47,320 bases of DNA from Reticulitermes lucifugus (GCA_026260175.1 JAKCWW010000082.1:3348-50667), one strand, 5' to 3'; shown: positions 21,166 through 31,732, numbered from the stretch's first letter. The notes: generated from the sequence alone by a model not told the origin. Program-made: numbers and translations.

Positions 21166-21370
21166 TCCTGGGAAATGACACCGCCTCACTGGGTAATCGG
21201 TTCCCGACGTTTCGAACGAACATACTGCCCTTATTGTCGAGGGTCTGGAGGTCCGAGAGGACTGAATGAAGAATTCTTCTGGGACTTCTAGACCCTTGAC
21301 AATGACGGCACTATGTTCGTGCGGAATGTCGTCAACTGATTGCTAGTGACGCGGCGTCATATCCTAGAAA
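21166..21370. repeat. Foldback repeat B2 (GAAACGTCGG family)
   Basis: Left arm 21166-21252 and right arm 21287-21370 are inverted copies. Order from the outside: CCTGGGAAATGACACCGCCT / CTAGGATATGACGCCGCGTC, then TCACTGGGTAATCGGTT, CCGACGTTTCG (21204-21214), AACGAACATACTGCCCTTAT and TGTCGAGGGTCT. The right arm has decayed to GGAATGTCG at the core. The spacer is about 35 bp. Best-preserved member by arm length. Confidence 0.75.
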
Positions 21371-21644
21371 AAACAGGAGGCCTCAACCACCACGCCGTGA
21401 AAACGTCAAGACTTCACAGATTCGTCTCGCTTTCCCTGTACAGGTTTTGGCAGAGTATATGGAGGATGTCAGGAGCGCTTTTTATTAAGTTCTCCTCTCC
21501 TTTTTTATTCTGACACATCTTTCCCTAGAGTCTAGCCGTAGGGTGTGTATGAGGGATGAAGTTGGGGGGGGGATATTCCTGACATACGCTACAACATCGA
21601 AATTATTTCGCCACTTTGATGTTTATAACAATTAGCATGTAAAT

Positions 21645-21940
21645 GTGGCCGTGCCATGGCTCAGGCGGTTAGTCGTCGGCCTCTCACCGCGGAGGCCCGG
21701 GTTCGATCCCTGGTCAATCCATGTGGGATTTGTGGTGGACAAAGTGGCACTGGGACAGGTTTATCCCCGAGTTCGTCAGTTTTTCCCTGTCAATTTTATT
21801 CCACCGATGCTCCATTACTTGGAAAAAAGAAAAAAAAAAAACTAGTCATTCTTTTCATCTTCATCACAGGGTTGCACAATAAGCCTTAAGACTGCGGTGC
21901 GTCCTTAGCTTCTGCTGCGGGGTCCTTCTCCATAAAAGAA
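21645..21940 (+). mobile_element. tRNA-derived SINE, family 3 (copy 1)
   Basis: The head GTGCCATGGCTCAGGCGGTT contains an A box TGGCTCAGGCGG. The B box is GGTTCGATCCC at about 21699-21709. The body 'ggacaaagtggcactgggacaggttt' and 3' part 'gttgcacaataagccttaag...gcttctgctgcggggtcc' match the copy at 32112-32394. An internal A11 run sits at about 21830-21840. The 9-bp duplication CATGTAAAT (21636-21644 and 21941-21949) marks the insertion. Confidence 0.88.
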
Positions 21941-22069
21941 CATGTAAATATTTAATATTTGTTAATGTTTGTCTTAAAAATGAATGGGCGCCAAATCACC
22001 AGTGGTTACTGCATTAAATACTTTGTAAGACGGGCTCGAATTATAGGTTCTTCCGGCAGTGCTGGTGAA

Positions 22070-22240
22070 GATTTGAGTCTTCTGGGATATGTCGCGGTGT
22101 CAGGTTACGGACGTTTTGGAGGATATTGCTTGCATTTTCAGGCTCTTAATATATATCTGCACTGCTAGGCCGCAAACTCCACCGAAACGTCGGTAACTAT
22201 ACTTTTTGATACGGCGTCATATCCCAAAGTACTTGAGTCT
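22070..22240. repeat. Foldback repeat B3
   Basis: The left arm 'ttgagtcttctgggatatgtcgcggtgtc' (about 22074-22130) is the inverse of the right arm ending 'gatacggcgtcatatcccaaagtacttgagtc' (about 22165-22235). CGAAACGTCGG at 22183-22193 is intact; its partner at about 22112-22122 reads GGACGTTTTGG. The plus ORF 21959-22168 crosses it and is chance. Confidence 0.65.
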
Positions 22241-22539
22241 TCAGAGTGCGCTAATAAGGGCGCTTGGCCATTTCTGCTTCCACGTACTACAAGAAATTTG
22301 TTTGCTTGATGTTGGTGGCTTTTTGTAGTCCATACAATTGTTTGTTTGTCCTTACCATTTTTGGTCGTCTTAGTGCATGAGGTCTCTCTTTCATTTCATC
22401 GATATGTTGCGGAGTATTACGTGGATGGGGTGTCGATCCTGCGCAAGACCTGCGTGTGTGTACACTGGGGCCCGAATAAGGGATGGACGGTTAGTCTCCT
22501 ACAGTGAACATGAATGCAGCATATGCTTGTGAAGCAATG

Positions 22540-22590
22540 GTGACCGCCTGAGAGACTGCACGGTGCCATATCCTGGAGTACCACCGTCTG
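22540..22590 (-). repeat. Possible scrap of the B repeat
   Basis: 'gtgaccgcctgagagactgcacggtgccatatcctgga' resembles the 'cggcgtcatatcccaga' outer part of B2/B3 but lacks the GAAACGTCGG core. Confidence 0.3.
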
Positions 22591-22680
22591 AATGTCCACT
22601 ACCGTGACAATCTGATACCTCAAGCAGCCTAATTGTTTGCATGATTTCAGGCTTCCGCCGCGGTGTAAATGAGATCTTCT

Positions 22681-22915
22681 CTCTTCTGGGGTGTTACGCA
22701 GCGTAGATTGTTAGTTAGTTACCGACGTTTCGGGACAACCTGTCTGTCCCATCTTCAAGGGCCAAGTTGTCCAAGAAGAATGCCGGTAGCACTTAGGTAC
22801 TCCGGGCACTCTTGTTGGACAGCTTTACCCTAGAAGATGGGACCGATATGTTCTCCCGAAACGTCGATCACTAACTGCCAGTGTACGCTGCATAACATTC
22901 TAGAAGATCGAAGAT
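22681..22915. repeat. Foldback repeat B4
   Basis: The left arm (22681-22775) has 'gtgttacgcagcgta', then CCGACGTTTCG (22722-22732), GGGACAACCTGTCTGTCCCA and TCTTCAAGG. The right arm (22820-22915) is its inverse, with CGAAACGTCGA at 22857-22867 and 'tacgctgcataaca'. On the minus strand of the left arm, GGGACA...TGTCCC forms a 6-bp stem directly before GAAAC, a hammerhead-like arrangement. Confidence 0.75.
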
Positions 22916-22983
22916 CTCAATGCCCCTTTTTAATTTTACCATTGCCCTGTAATACCAAAATGTCGGTATTGTAATTTTTAACA

Positions 22984-23120
22984 CATGGGTGCACAAATCC
23001 AGGGCCTCGGTGGCGCCTAATATTTTTAGTTCCTCAGTATGGAAGGTGCGTCATGTCACCCTTCTCGCGCCTGACATTTTGAAGTGGCTTCTAGATTTTT
23101 GGAAAGTTTGTGTACCTCTG
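22984..23120. mobile_element. hAT-type MITE (copy 2)
   Basis: It begins CATGGGTGCACAAATCC and ends TTTGTGTACCTCTG. It shares 'ggtggcgcctaatattt', 'cgtcatgtcacccttct(c/a)gcgcct' and 'agatttttggaaa' with the copy at 8741-8909. It lacks the internal ~30 bp found there. No convincing 8-bp duplication remains. Confidence 0.75.
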
Positions 23121-23476
23121 GCCTACAATTTGAAGGCACGAAGTACAGTAAGTTTAACAACTTACTTCCTGCCCGCCAGAAAACACTAAACTCTTTTTTT
23201 AAAAAAAAAAGACCGGCTGTTTAATTCTCTACGGAGAAATAATTGCTGTTTATTCTGGGATCCACACGAAGGTTATGAATAATATCTTGAGACCAAATGC
23301 GGAGGCAGTAACGTTAAGGTAGTTGGCCGCATGCTTTTAACAATTAAAAGACCCGGAACGGCTCACTTTAAAATTTAAAATTTGCAACATTGTAATTTTA
23401 TGATTATTAACTTTGCGTTTTAATAAGGGCGATACAGAACGTAGAAAAGCGTGGTGGCCTTATACTCCTTTGTTCT
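23121..23476. other. No gene recognised
   Basis: A T7/A10 run at about 23194-23210 and AT-rich sequence. Nothing identified. Confidence 0.4.
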
Positions 23477-23528
23477 AAATAACTGCCTGATGATGGCAGC
23501 CCAGTGCCGAAACATGTAGGAGTTTTAT
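23477..23528 (+). ncRNA. Hammerhead-ribozyme-like motif HH6
   Basis: CTGATGA at 23487-23493, extra T, 4-bp stem II (23495-23498 with 23505-23508, six-base loop), GAAAC (23509-23513), AT, GTA (23516-23518). Helix I can pair 23481-23486 with 23519-23524: five of six positions, one G-G mismatch. An alternative partner ACTCCT lies further upstream (about 23464-23469). Core bases are complete; helix III is again 2 bp. Confidence 0.6.
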
Positions 23529-24595
23529 GCTTCTGGATGTATTTTATTACGTGCGTAAGTTGGTTGATTATTAATTATAACAATGTGCACAGTGTGAATA
23601 ACATAAAGATTAAAAGACGTTCATAATTTTACGCCTCATGGATAAGAATGTTCATAGACACTATACTGACTTCAGGTTTAGGTTATTTTATTTTCTGCCA
23701 CTCATTGCGCAGCAACCACAGCTACATCGCATTGTATGATCATCGCCATAGACAGTGTAAACTGTGGGACAGGATGGACCTCGGAGCCAGTGTAAGCACA
23801 GTGGCGAAGAAAAGAAGCTGCTCGCGTCCGGGAGTCGAGCTTTGATTCTTCGGTAATCCAACCATTAGCCTAGTTACTGCACTGATTAAGCTCTCTGCAT
23901 CACGTACGTTTACAAAGCTCTTCTTTATCATTTTAGGCGGTTTCGTAACGAATTTATTTAGCGTATTCTTTGTGCATTTAGTCAATGCGGCCCTCTCTAC
24001 ACAAAGAAATCGTGATTAAATGTCTTACGTTTTATTCTTAAGCTGTGAGCTTTTGTTTCGTCTGTATCAGTCAGCACAATTGTCTTTGTACCCGGACTGC
24101 TCTCAATAGATCATTCGTTTGATGTAAAATTTATAGCAGCCAGTGAAATAATGCAATTAATGTCATGAATCATAAATTTATTTCATAATATGAAAGACGT
24201 TTAAAATTAATTACGAAATAAATTTAAAATTTATGTAGTTTTATGTGTTGTAATGCTAACATTTTGAGCCTGAAGTATGATATGGGGTATATTTATTTCT
24301 GTTGTGGCAATGATGTAGAATACGATTAATCAGCGCTTCCTTAATAAATGCACTCTTTCTCAACTTCTGTGGAACGTTTATAATGGGTTTTGTGACGCTT
24401 TTGCGGAAACTGATTATGATGCCAACGAGCTGACCACGAAGAAAGTACAGCCGTAGTTTGCCAGAATTTGCTGAAGTGAAAAATACGGGAAAGGGAAATG
24501 TGGTATATATTGAGCAACTGAAGCTGGCGTTTCCCGTTTGCGCTCTTCCAGATTCTCGAGTATTTAGATGGGTCGGCGCTGTCTCCGTTTGCCTA
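23529..24595. other. No gene recognised
   Basis: Very AT-rich with short frames only. A minus-strand YGDD-like tetrapeptide at about 23740-23755 was checked and rejected as a reverse-transcriptase trace. Confidence 0.4.
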
Positions 24596-24885
24596 GCCTA
24601 GGGCCTGATACTTCGCCTCGATGTTCGTTTTCCATCTGAACCCCGATTCCCACCCCCAATACTTGCAGCCGCCTGATTCCCATCCAGCCGCCAGTCTCTT
24701 GGCCTGCTGCATGATTCCAGCCAGCTGCCCTTCTCCAGACTTTCCAGGCCGTTCTACCGCTCTCTGACTCCCCACTTCCCCCTCCACCCCCTCACATCCC
24801 TTCACTTTACGAGATTCTAAAAATAACTTCCACGACCTCCTGACCCGTGCTTTGCAGGTTGTTTCCTCCCATGTTGCCACCACTT
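24596..24885. other. Pyrimidine-rich, GC-rich island, possible repeat
   Basis: Strongly C/T-rich on the plus strand and much less AT-rich than both neighbours. It ends abruptly before AT-rich sequence at about 24890. It opens a 96-codon minus frame (24883-24593) with low-complexity, Gly/Glu/Arg-rich content, which I regard as compositional. It could be a transposon untranslated region. Confidence 0.4.
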
Positions 24886-25287
24886 GAAATATGGCGAAAC
24901 AAAATGATGCTCTTGAAATAAATGATACCGCATAAACATTTATTTGGACCTACGGGGGAGGAAGTAATGAGAGGCTGGAGACAATTTCATAACGAGGGCA
25001 TCATTATTTGTACTCGCGAATATTATTCGGGCGATGAAAGCATGGAGGATGAGATGGGCGGGCATATGATACGCGTGGGAGAGAAGAGACATGCGTATTG
25101 AGAGAGAGCCTGAAGGGAAGATACTGCTTAATGATCTGGGCTTAGAAGGGATGATAATATTAAAATGCTTCTTAAAGAAATATGATTTGAGAGTGTGGAC
25201 TGAATCCATCTATTATTCACCCACATACACCAACAAATGCGTGCAGTTTATATAAAATCACAAATCATCCATATTAATTAATTCTCT
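24886..25287. other. No gene recognised
   Basis: Purine-rich stretches on the plus strand (for example 25078-25110). Nothing identified. Confidence 0.35.
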
Positions 25288-25334
25288 TCCATGTTTCAGC
25301 GATAAATCGCCATCCTCGGGGAGACATTAATACA
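25288..25334 (-). ncRNA. Decayed hammerhead-like motif HH7
   Basis: Minus strand: CCGAGGA in place of CTGATGA, a palindromic stem GCGAT/ATCGC, then TGAAAC and AUGG. The U of the GUH cleavage triplet and U4 are lost, so it should be inactive. Its layout and the 'cctcgggga' flank still identify the family. Confidence 0.45.
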
Positions 25335-25858
25335 GAAGAATATAAAGTTAATACATCCAATTCTCATGTATAATGTTAAAAATACGTAATGGCAATTATA
25401 AGTATAGAAATGTGGATACTGTTAATAATGTGATGTCGACATGTTCTTGAATAAAATTCAGTGATGTGCCACTGTTTATATTGTATGTGGTTGTATGCAT
25501 AGCAATATCTAGCATTGAAGTTTTCGATCCAAAAGGATAGGTCTCTGTGTCGTGTATTGATGTTTCTCGTGTAGGAGAGTGTTGTGTACTCAGCGCACAA
25601 CACTCAATACACTTCTAGTCTTTGGGTGTTTGGTAAGTCGATAACAGTGGTATTTTTGAAACGCTGAGAGATTGCTCTGTTTGGATCAATATTGTGCTTT
25701 TGTTTATATTCTTACGCCCGCTGACTGTTGAATATGAATGTTACCGTTCAGTCACTGACTCCAATACAAACAGTAACGTATAAGTAAATACTTCTGTGAA
25801 ACTTTTCGGTTGTGGCAGTGAATTTTTACATAGTATGACCTAAACTTTAGTTCTCCCG
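25335..25858. other. No gene recognised
   Basis: A minus frame at 25376-25603 has no recognisable similarity. A short direct repeat ('cacaacactc' preceded by 'gagtgttgtg') gives a small hairpin at about 25577-25608. Confidence 0.35.
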
Positions 25859-25975
25859 CAACGGGACTGGACATTTAAATTTTAGCGCATACTTTATGCA
25901 AAACGTGAATATTATTTTAACAAGAAAGATAAAATTGTGAAGTACATGCTATTTTGTGGGAAATAAAACAAAAAT
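25859..25975 (+). repeat. Dispersed repeat D, copy 1
   Basis: 'ggacatttaaattttagcgc', 'ctttatgcaaaacgtgaatatt' and 'tgctattttgtggga' recur in the same order at 27208-27330. No ORF or tRNA-like head. Strand is assigned arbitrarily. Confidence 0.65.
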
Positions 25976-27207
25976 AATGACAAGGAACCTGGTTTGATAG
26001 TGCCTGAATACAGAGAACTCTTCTGATACGTTTGGAGAGAAAACGGTTACCTGTATTAAAGGAGTGTGATGATCCGATCTGTTTTAGAGATACAATGAGG
26101 GTTCCTAGCTTATAATTGATATTAATTTGTTGATAGTGGCCGTAAGGTAAGATTTAATAAGTTAATCTTGGCCAACTTCTGTATCTGAGCAGAATTGTAA
26201 TCTTTCAGCTGTTGTCTGCTCATCGTTTATATGGAGTAATGCTGTCTCCGTCCATGTTCTTCAACCGGAGTTACATGAAGTCTTCCAACGAGGTACGCGA
26301 ACATTTATGCCATTCATTGAAATTAACAGCCAGCCCCAGGCATCTCACTAATTTGTTATTTAATTAAACTGTTACATTCAATTTCATATTTTAACTGATG
26401 ATTTGTTCATTGTGATCAGTTACATATGTTGCCTCTGTTGCTTTACTGGCTCATTCATGTAGTTAATACGCATATACAGATATAAAATGAAACTTTATTA
26501 ATTTCTTTGTGTAATGGCAACGTCGAAAATATCACGTTTAAATCTCTTCTTTACAAATTATTAATATGAGTTGCATAATTACTGCCATCAAGTGTCACTA
26601 GGAAGTAGTGCTACGTACAAATTTCCACACTTCCATCATTTGCGTAGACATTCGTGTGTTGGCAACTTTGTTATATCCTCCCCTCTTTTGCGAATGTATG
26701 GCCCAGTGTTATGCCATATTAAAATTGCGATAACCTTTTTCCAGCGTAATGGGGAATACATATACCACCTACCTTAACATGAAGAAACTATACATTTTAC
26801 CCGCAGTGTATTGGTGGGTTTCGCTTGTTTCTCACAGCAAGCAGCTATCATTCCTAAACAGCGTTACCCATTTCTTTGTAATAGAGACATGTTTTTCTTG
26901 GAGGTGGGTACAAAATGTTAAAATATCTCTTGGATGGAATTCGTGTTTCAAAACCACAATCCAGTGAGATGCTTCAGGCAGTATTTTTTATGTTGGTACT
27001 AATAGTAGTAATAGCAGTCCTAGTACTAATACTAATACAAATACACTAAATACTCTTATATTATGTAGTAATTTTAACGTACGTTTCAAACAACTATCCT
27101 CATTCCGTGAATACGCCTCGTACGTCGTCTTAAAGAACAATGTTTCAGAACTTCATAGAGCTGACCATAACACATTGTTACCTCATTGAATTATCAAGAA
27201 TCGTTTG
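25976..27207. other. No gene recognised
   Basis: Plus frames 26571-26777 and 26749-26967 are unremarkable. A run of imperfect 'actaata/agtaata' triplets lies at about 26996-27042. Confidence 0.4.
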
Positions 27208-27330
27208 GCGACGAATTTGGACGTTTAAATTTTAGCGCGCCTTTTATGTAAAATGTGAATATTTTATGAACCAAAAAATACAACATTATGAAATGCACGG
27301 CATTTTGTGGGAGAAACGGAAATTGTGCAG
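27208..27330 (+). repeat. Dispersed repeat D, copy 2
   Basis: Same block order as 25859-25975: 'ggacgtttaaattttagcgc', 'cttttatgtaaaatgtgaatatt', 'cggcattttgtggga'. Confidence 0.65.
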
Positions 27331-28254
27331 CATGTCTCAAAAAATACAGTGAATATATTTGTTGACTAAATATATAAAATGCGGTCACATGGGCGTAGCG
27401 GTACGCCCGTCCTGTTTATAGGACGCACGGTATCAGATCACTGAGAACAGAGTGCCTGTAATTTAATACGTAAATTGCCCATTCCTGAACTGCTATCATA
27501 AAGGCCTGCTTCCAATATAGCTTGCCACGTTTTTAAGTCATGCGTTCGACGCAGGTCTGTCGACTTCGCATTTGCAGGTCATTGGGTAATTTCGTTTCGT
27601 GTATCTTCTTGTGCACTGATTTAAGGTAGTTACAAGACACATGTGCATAAAATGCAGCTGTGATAAGGAAACCGTACAGCATATTTCATGAGGTTGCGGA
27701 TTTAGGCAATCAGTGGAGTACAGAACCAGGCATGAACTTGCTGAAAAATGATGTAATAAGAATTTCAGTGTCTTTCTGTAAGAGTACACCAGAAAGTATT
27801 TTTATAAATAAAAGAAGTACAAAATTTACTGGGACCGACCAGTGATGACTGATGAAGAAGTACAGCACAACAGGCCTGGCATTAGCTGACAACGCCGAAA
27901 ACATACCCACATAGTTTACATAGCTTGGCTTAACACGTAAGCTACTGAAAGGGTATACCGATATAAGCAGTAACAAACAGAAGCATATCACATTAGTCTT
28001 TCGGTTGTCGTAAAACGGATACCTCTAAACTTTTATTGTTATTGCTCATGTCTTATTATTATCATCATCACTAACAGTGCATAGCAATCGATAATAATCG
28101 ATACTGATCTATAGTAACTGATTATAATCTTTCGTATGGAATAAACGTGTGAAGCATTATCCGCACGCCTAATCCATTGTACTCGTATTGCTATGGTTAC
28201 GATAAACCGTCTTCTGTGCGCGGTACGCACTGGGGTCAAATAAACTGTTATTAG
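27331..28254. other. No gene recognised
   Basis: Frames at 27538-27991 on both strands overlap each other and show no domain. At 27846-27893 'ctgatga' and 'gccgaaaac' occur but are about 35 bases apart with no stem II; rejected as a hammerhead. Confidence 0.4.
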
Positions 28255-28434
28255 GGACGTTGGCAAAATTGCTGGAAGTGACTATTACCTTTGTCATGTC
28301 TGTCCGTCAGCGTGGAACAACTCGGCTCCCACTGAAGGGACTTTCATGACATTTGATATTTAAGTATTTTTCGAATATGTGTCGAGAAAATTCAGGTTTC
28401 ATTAAAATCTGACAAGAATAACGGGTACTTTAAA
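28255..28434 (-). repeat. Dispersed repeat C, copy 2
   Basis: The reverse complement carries 'gattttaatgaaacctgaat', 'ttctcgacacatattcgaaa', 'aatatcaaatgtcatgaaa', 'cagtgggagccgagttgtt', 'gacggacagacatgac' and 'aaaggtaatagtcactt', in the order of copies 1 and 3. Confidence 0.8.
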
Positions 28435-29358
28435 TGAAGACCTCTGTACATTTATGACAATAAGTCGCTCATTTCTTCTTAGAATGAGAAATGCATAAGA
28501 CAAAAGTTGTAGAGAAAATCAAAATACACATTTTATGTTAAATAACTTTTTCCCCGAAAATCATGCGGTTTATGAGATAATGTGGAAAAATATGGTACAG
28601 CCGGACAGGCCACAGGTAACAATATAACACGGCGCATGCGCTTTGCATGCTGAATAACTGAGGCTACAGACACACTCTCAGAATATGTAATATTTATTGC
28701 TTTTCCACGGCAACAATGGTTACGCGAACGCGCCTCAATGTCACGTTTATACGTAAATTGCCTGTCTTGTTATGACTGAGACAGTGTCGTATGTGAGGTA
28801 CGAGCTGTTTCAAAGCGCGTTACAGATATTCGAATTGCGGTCTTTGATTTATTTTTTTTAAATAATCCTGTTTCAAAGATAGTTGGAGAAATTTAAAGGC
28901 CCATGACAACTATCTGCAGTGTTGTTTTGATTAAATTGTTTGAGGTAAATAGTAGTAGTAGTGTATCCTGTTAGTAAGATATGGGAATGTCCTATAGCTT
29001 GTGTATGTGTAAGAACTTAAAGGTAGCTTACAGTATTCTTGGAAACCTGCTGAAAATGGTTTGTAATATTGAGAAAGTTTTGATAAATTAAATAAATAAT
29101 AAATTGTGGAAGTAAATGTAAAATGAGAAGTGATGAAACGAATGAAACGCTTCGTGATTACCAGTGGCCTGAGGCTGAGGCTGGTGCGCGGTGCTAGATT
29201 AACATAGCGCTAGCAGACGAAAGCAGAAACTTTGGCTACGATAGAGATTTGTTTGTGTCTGACGTCGGAGATCGGTTTATTTGCTTGCTCTGGTTACTGT
29301 GTTTTGGTAGAGTGGCGCGTCTTTTTTTCTGGCGGCCTATCATATGACGGGCACGTGG
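28435..29358. other. No gene recognised
   Basis: AT-rich; an AGT triplet run at about 28952-28962. Nothing identified. Confidence 0.4.
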
Positions 29359-29386
29359 TTAATAATAATAATAATAATAATAATAA
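29359..29386. repeat. (AAT)n microsatellite
   Basis: About nine uninterrupted TAA units. Confidence 0.95.
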
Positions 29387-30497
29387 ATGCTTTTATATTT
29401 TGAAACAAAATGCTTGAGACGGTGCATCAGTCAAGTTGATCCGTGTAGTTCTGAAAGCCCGTCAGTTCTGAAGCTGGACGTTCGGGGTGGACAGGACTTC
29501 CGACCTAATCACCGGCCTTAGATGAACGGTTCTAAATATCTGGAAAAGTCCCGTGGGGAGTCATCCTGTCTTGTGTACAAATCACGGTACAAATCATTCC
29601 TGTTCAACGTTCGGACGCATAAATTACTACCGATTCGAACGGATCATGAACATCCTCCTCATCATATAGGCCTATATATAGGTACGGTAAGGGTTGTTTG
29701 CCTCATCATGATAAGCTGAACTAACGAACGGATCTTTCGAAGATAGACATTTTTAGAAAGCTTATGATTTGGCATTGATGGCAGTCTCCTTTTTTTTATT
29801 AATATAACAAAAAAGAGGCAAAGGTTAAAAACTGACAGTGCTGCCTCAAGCGTAGGCCAAGAGAAGGTAACATGTTTCTTGTACTCACCTGGTCCTTCGT
29901 TTGAGCCAGGACTGTTAATTTCAACGTTTTGTTTCTTATTTACACGTTGCTTCTGATCGTTCATCGCAGAAAGAAATTATGCATTATCAAGCATTAATAA
30001 GTACAATTGTTAATGTTAATGTTTATTAAGATTAAGATGCTGTAATTTTTTGTTGGTTAATATTTTACTGTTCCTACGTGCGAATTATTCACACGGATAC
30101 AGCTAATATATTTTTAACCGCCCAACCCGTCCACCCTTTGCCGTTCTTTGCGCTGTGTGAATCTTTAGTTGTCCTGGCTGTAGTGTATTTAACTACGCTG
30201 TCTCTAATTGAGACTGTGTAGCTTCAGATGATTTGGTGGTAGTGAATAATGGATTGCAAAGGATATTGTTGAAGGAAGTGGTCTTGGCCTAATTTAATGC
30301 ACTGTCCCAGCATTTCTGGACGGATTGAGGAGAATCATGAAAGAAAGTCGGTACAGTCGGTGTTCCGGTCAAAATTCGAATCGGTCCCGTCCCGAATACA
30401 GATCAGGAGGGTTGCCTCTTAAACCAGTTTTCTGTGTCGACAGAAACCGTGAAGGAGATATTGAAAAGTAAGAAGAAACTGAAAACTGATTGTGGGG
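29387..30497. other. No gene recognised
   Basis: Frames at 29522-29719 and 29662-29964 have no recognisable similarity. Nothing else identified. Confidence 0.4.
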
Positions 30498-31046
30498 TGC
30501 ACGTGTGTTGATAGTAATGATTACATGGCACGTGTGTTGATAGTAATGATGACATGGCACATGTGTTGATAGTAATGATGACATGGTACATGTGTTGATA
30601 GTAATGATAACATGGCACGTGTTGATAGTAATGATAACATGGCACATGTGTTGATAGTAATGATTACATGGCACATGTGTTGATAGTAATGATTACATGG
30701 CACATGTGTTGATAGTAATGATGACATGACACATGTGTTGATAGTAATGATTACATGGCACGTGTTGATAGTAATGATAACATGGCACACGTGTTGATAG
30801 TAATGATTACATGGCGCATGTGTTGATAGTAATGATGTCATGTCACATGTGTTGATATTAATGATTACATGGCACATGTGTTGATAGTAATGTTTACATG
30901 TCACATGTGTTGATAGTAATGATTACATGGCACATGTGTTGATAGTAATGATGACATGACACGTGTTGATAGTAATGATTACATGGCACATGTGTTGATA
31001 GTAATGATTACATGGCACATGTGATGATAGTGATGATTACATGGCA
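30498..31046. repeat. Minisatellite, 29-bp unit, 19 copies
   Basis: The core GTTGATAGTAATGA is repeated 19 times (the last copy as GATGATAGTGATGA), joined by (A)CATGGCACATGTG or CACGTGTG variants. Most units are 29 bp; a few are 27 bp, having lost a GT. Each unit contains an E-box-type CANNTG palindrome, and about six contain the canonical CACGTG. Three long minus-strand frames (e.g. 30521-30904, reading CHVIITINT repeatedly) are by-products of the array. There are no unique spacers, so this is not CRISPR-like. Confidence 0.97.
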
Positions 31047-31732
31047 GTTAATTGAACGGCTGTGACCAGTAGACAGTTAAGAAATTCTGTCAGGGCTGAA
31101 TTCTGTAGCCCGTAGGGACAGCCCGAGCTTATCCTGTTTTCCTGATGCGTTTCTCCTCACTTTCACACTAATGTCGGACGTTGTAGTCCTTTGACATTTC
31201 CATCCTCTTGATGTTCCTGGAAGGAATCCACTTCCGTGATGGGCACGCCCACTGGGCGTGAGTCCATTTACTTCCGATGAATCGGCGACGATGAGCAAGA
31301 TTGTCGGTTCCACGTGGTGACTTGGTATTTATATTCAGATAGATTTTTTGCTTGCTTTCACAAGATGCAAGAAAGAACGTTCCCAAGATTAAGCTTACTT
31401 GAATTTTCTTAGGCGTGGCTTTCAGATTAGTCATCATCATCATCATCCTGATGGCCGTCTTAGGGCTATGTCGTTAAGGACATTTCCTAAGAATATATAC
31501 ATGTTTCTGGTGTCAGTAGACATATGAACATTTCTTCGATAGCTAATATCTTGGCACGTCGGTATCGTGCTGCACAGAGAAGTAATTAGCAAGACCTACT
31601 ATGTTCGCCCGCGAAGTCTGAATTTTCTTGCCCGTACGGTTAATGGTAAGACAGACACAAAATACATGGTTCATCATCTTATGCGCCATTCTGTATGTAC
31701 TTACCTACGTAAAAAATTAGTTGTCCCTGTGC
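31047..31732. other. No gene; short (CAT)n
   Basis: A (CAT)5 run at about 31431-31446 gives the methionine run of the minus frame 31168-31446. No domain is recognisable. Confidence 0.45.

Noticed and set aside
23735..23760. YGDD-like reverse-transcriptase motif on the minus strand
   Set aside because: No flanking RT motifs in frame; the local frame is short and the tetrapeptide is probably chance.
27846..27893. CTGATGA ... CCGAAAAC as another hammerhead
   Set aside because: The boxes are about 35 bases apart, no stem II closes them, and the second box is GAAAAC.
30369..30904. Three long overlapping minus ORFs rich in CHVIITINT
   Set aside because: They are translations of the 29-bp minisatellite; a repeat unit without stops keeps several frames open.
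30498..31046. CRISPR-like regular array
   Set aside because: No unique spacers between repeats, and the surroundings are eukaryotic.
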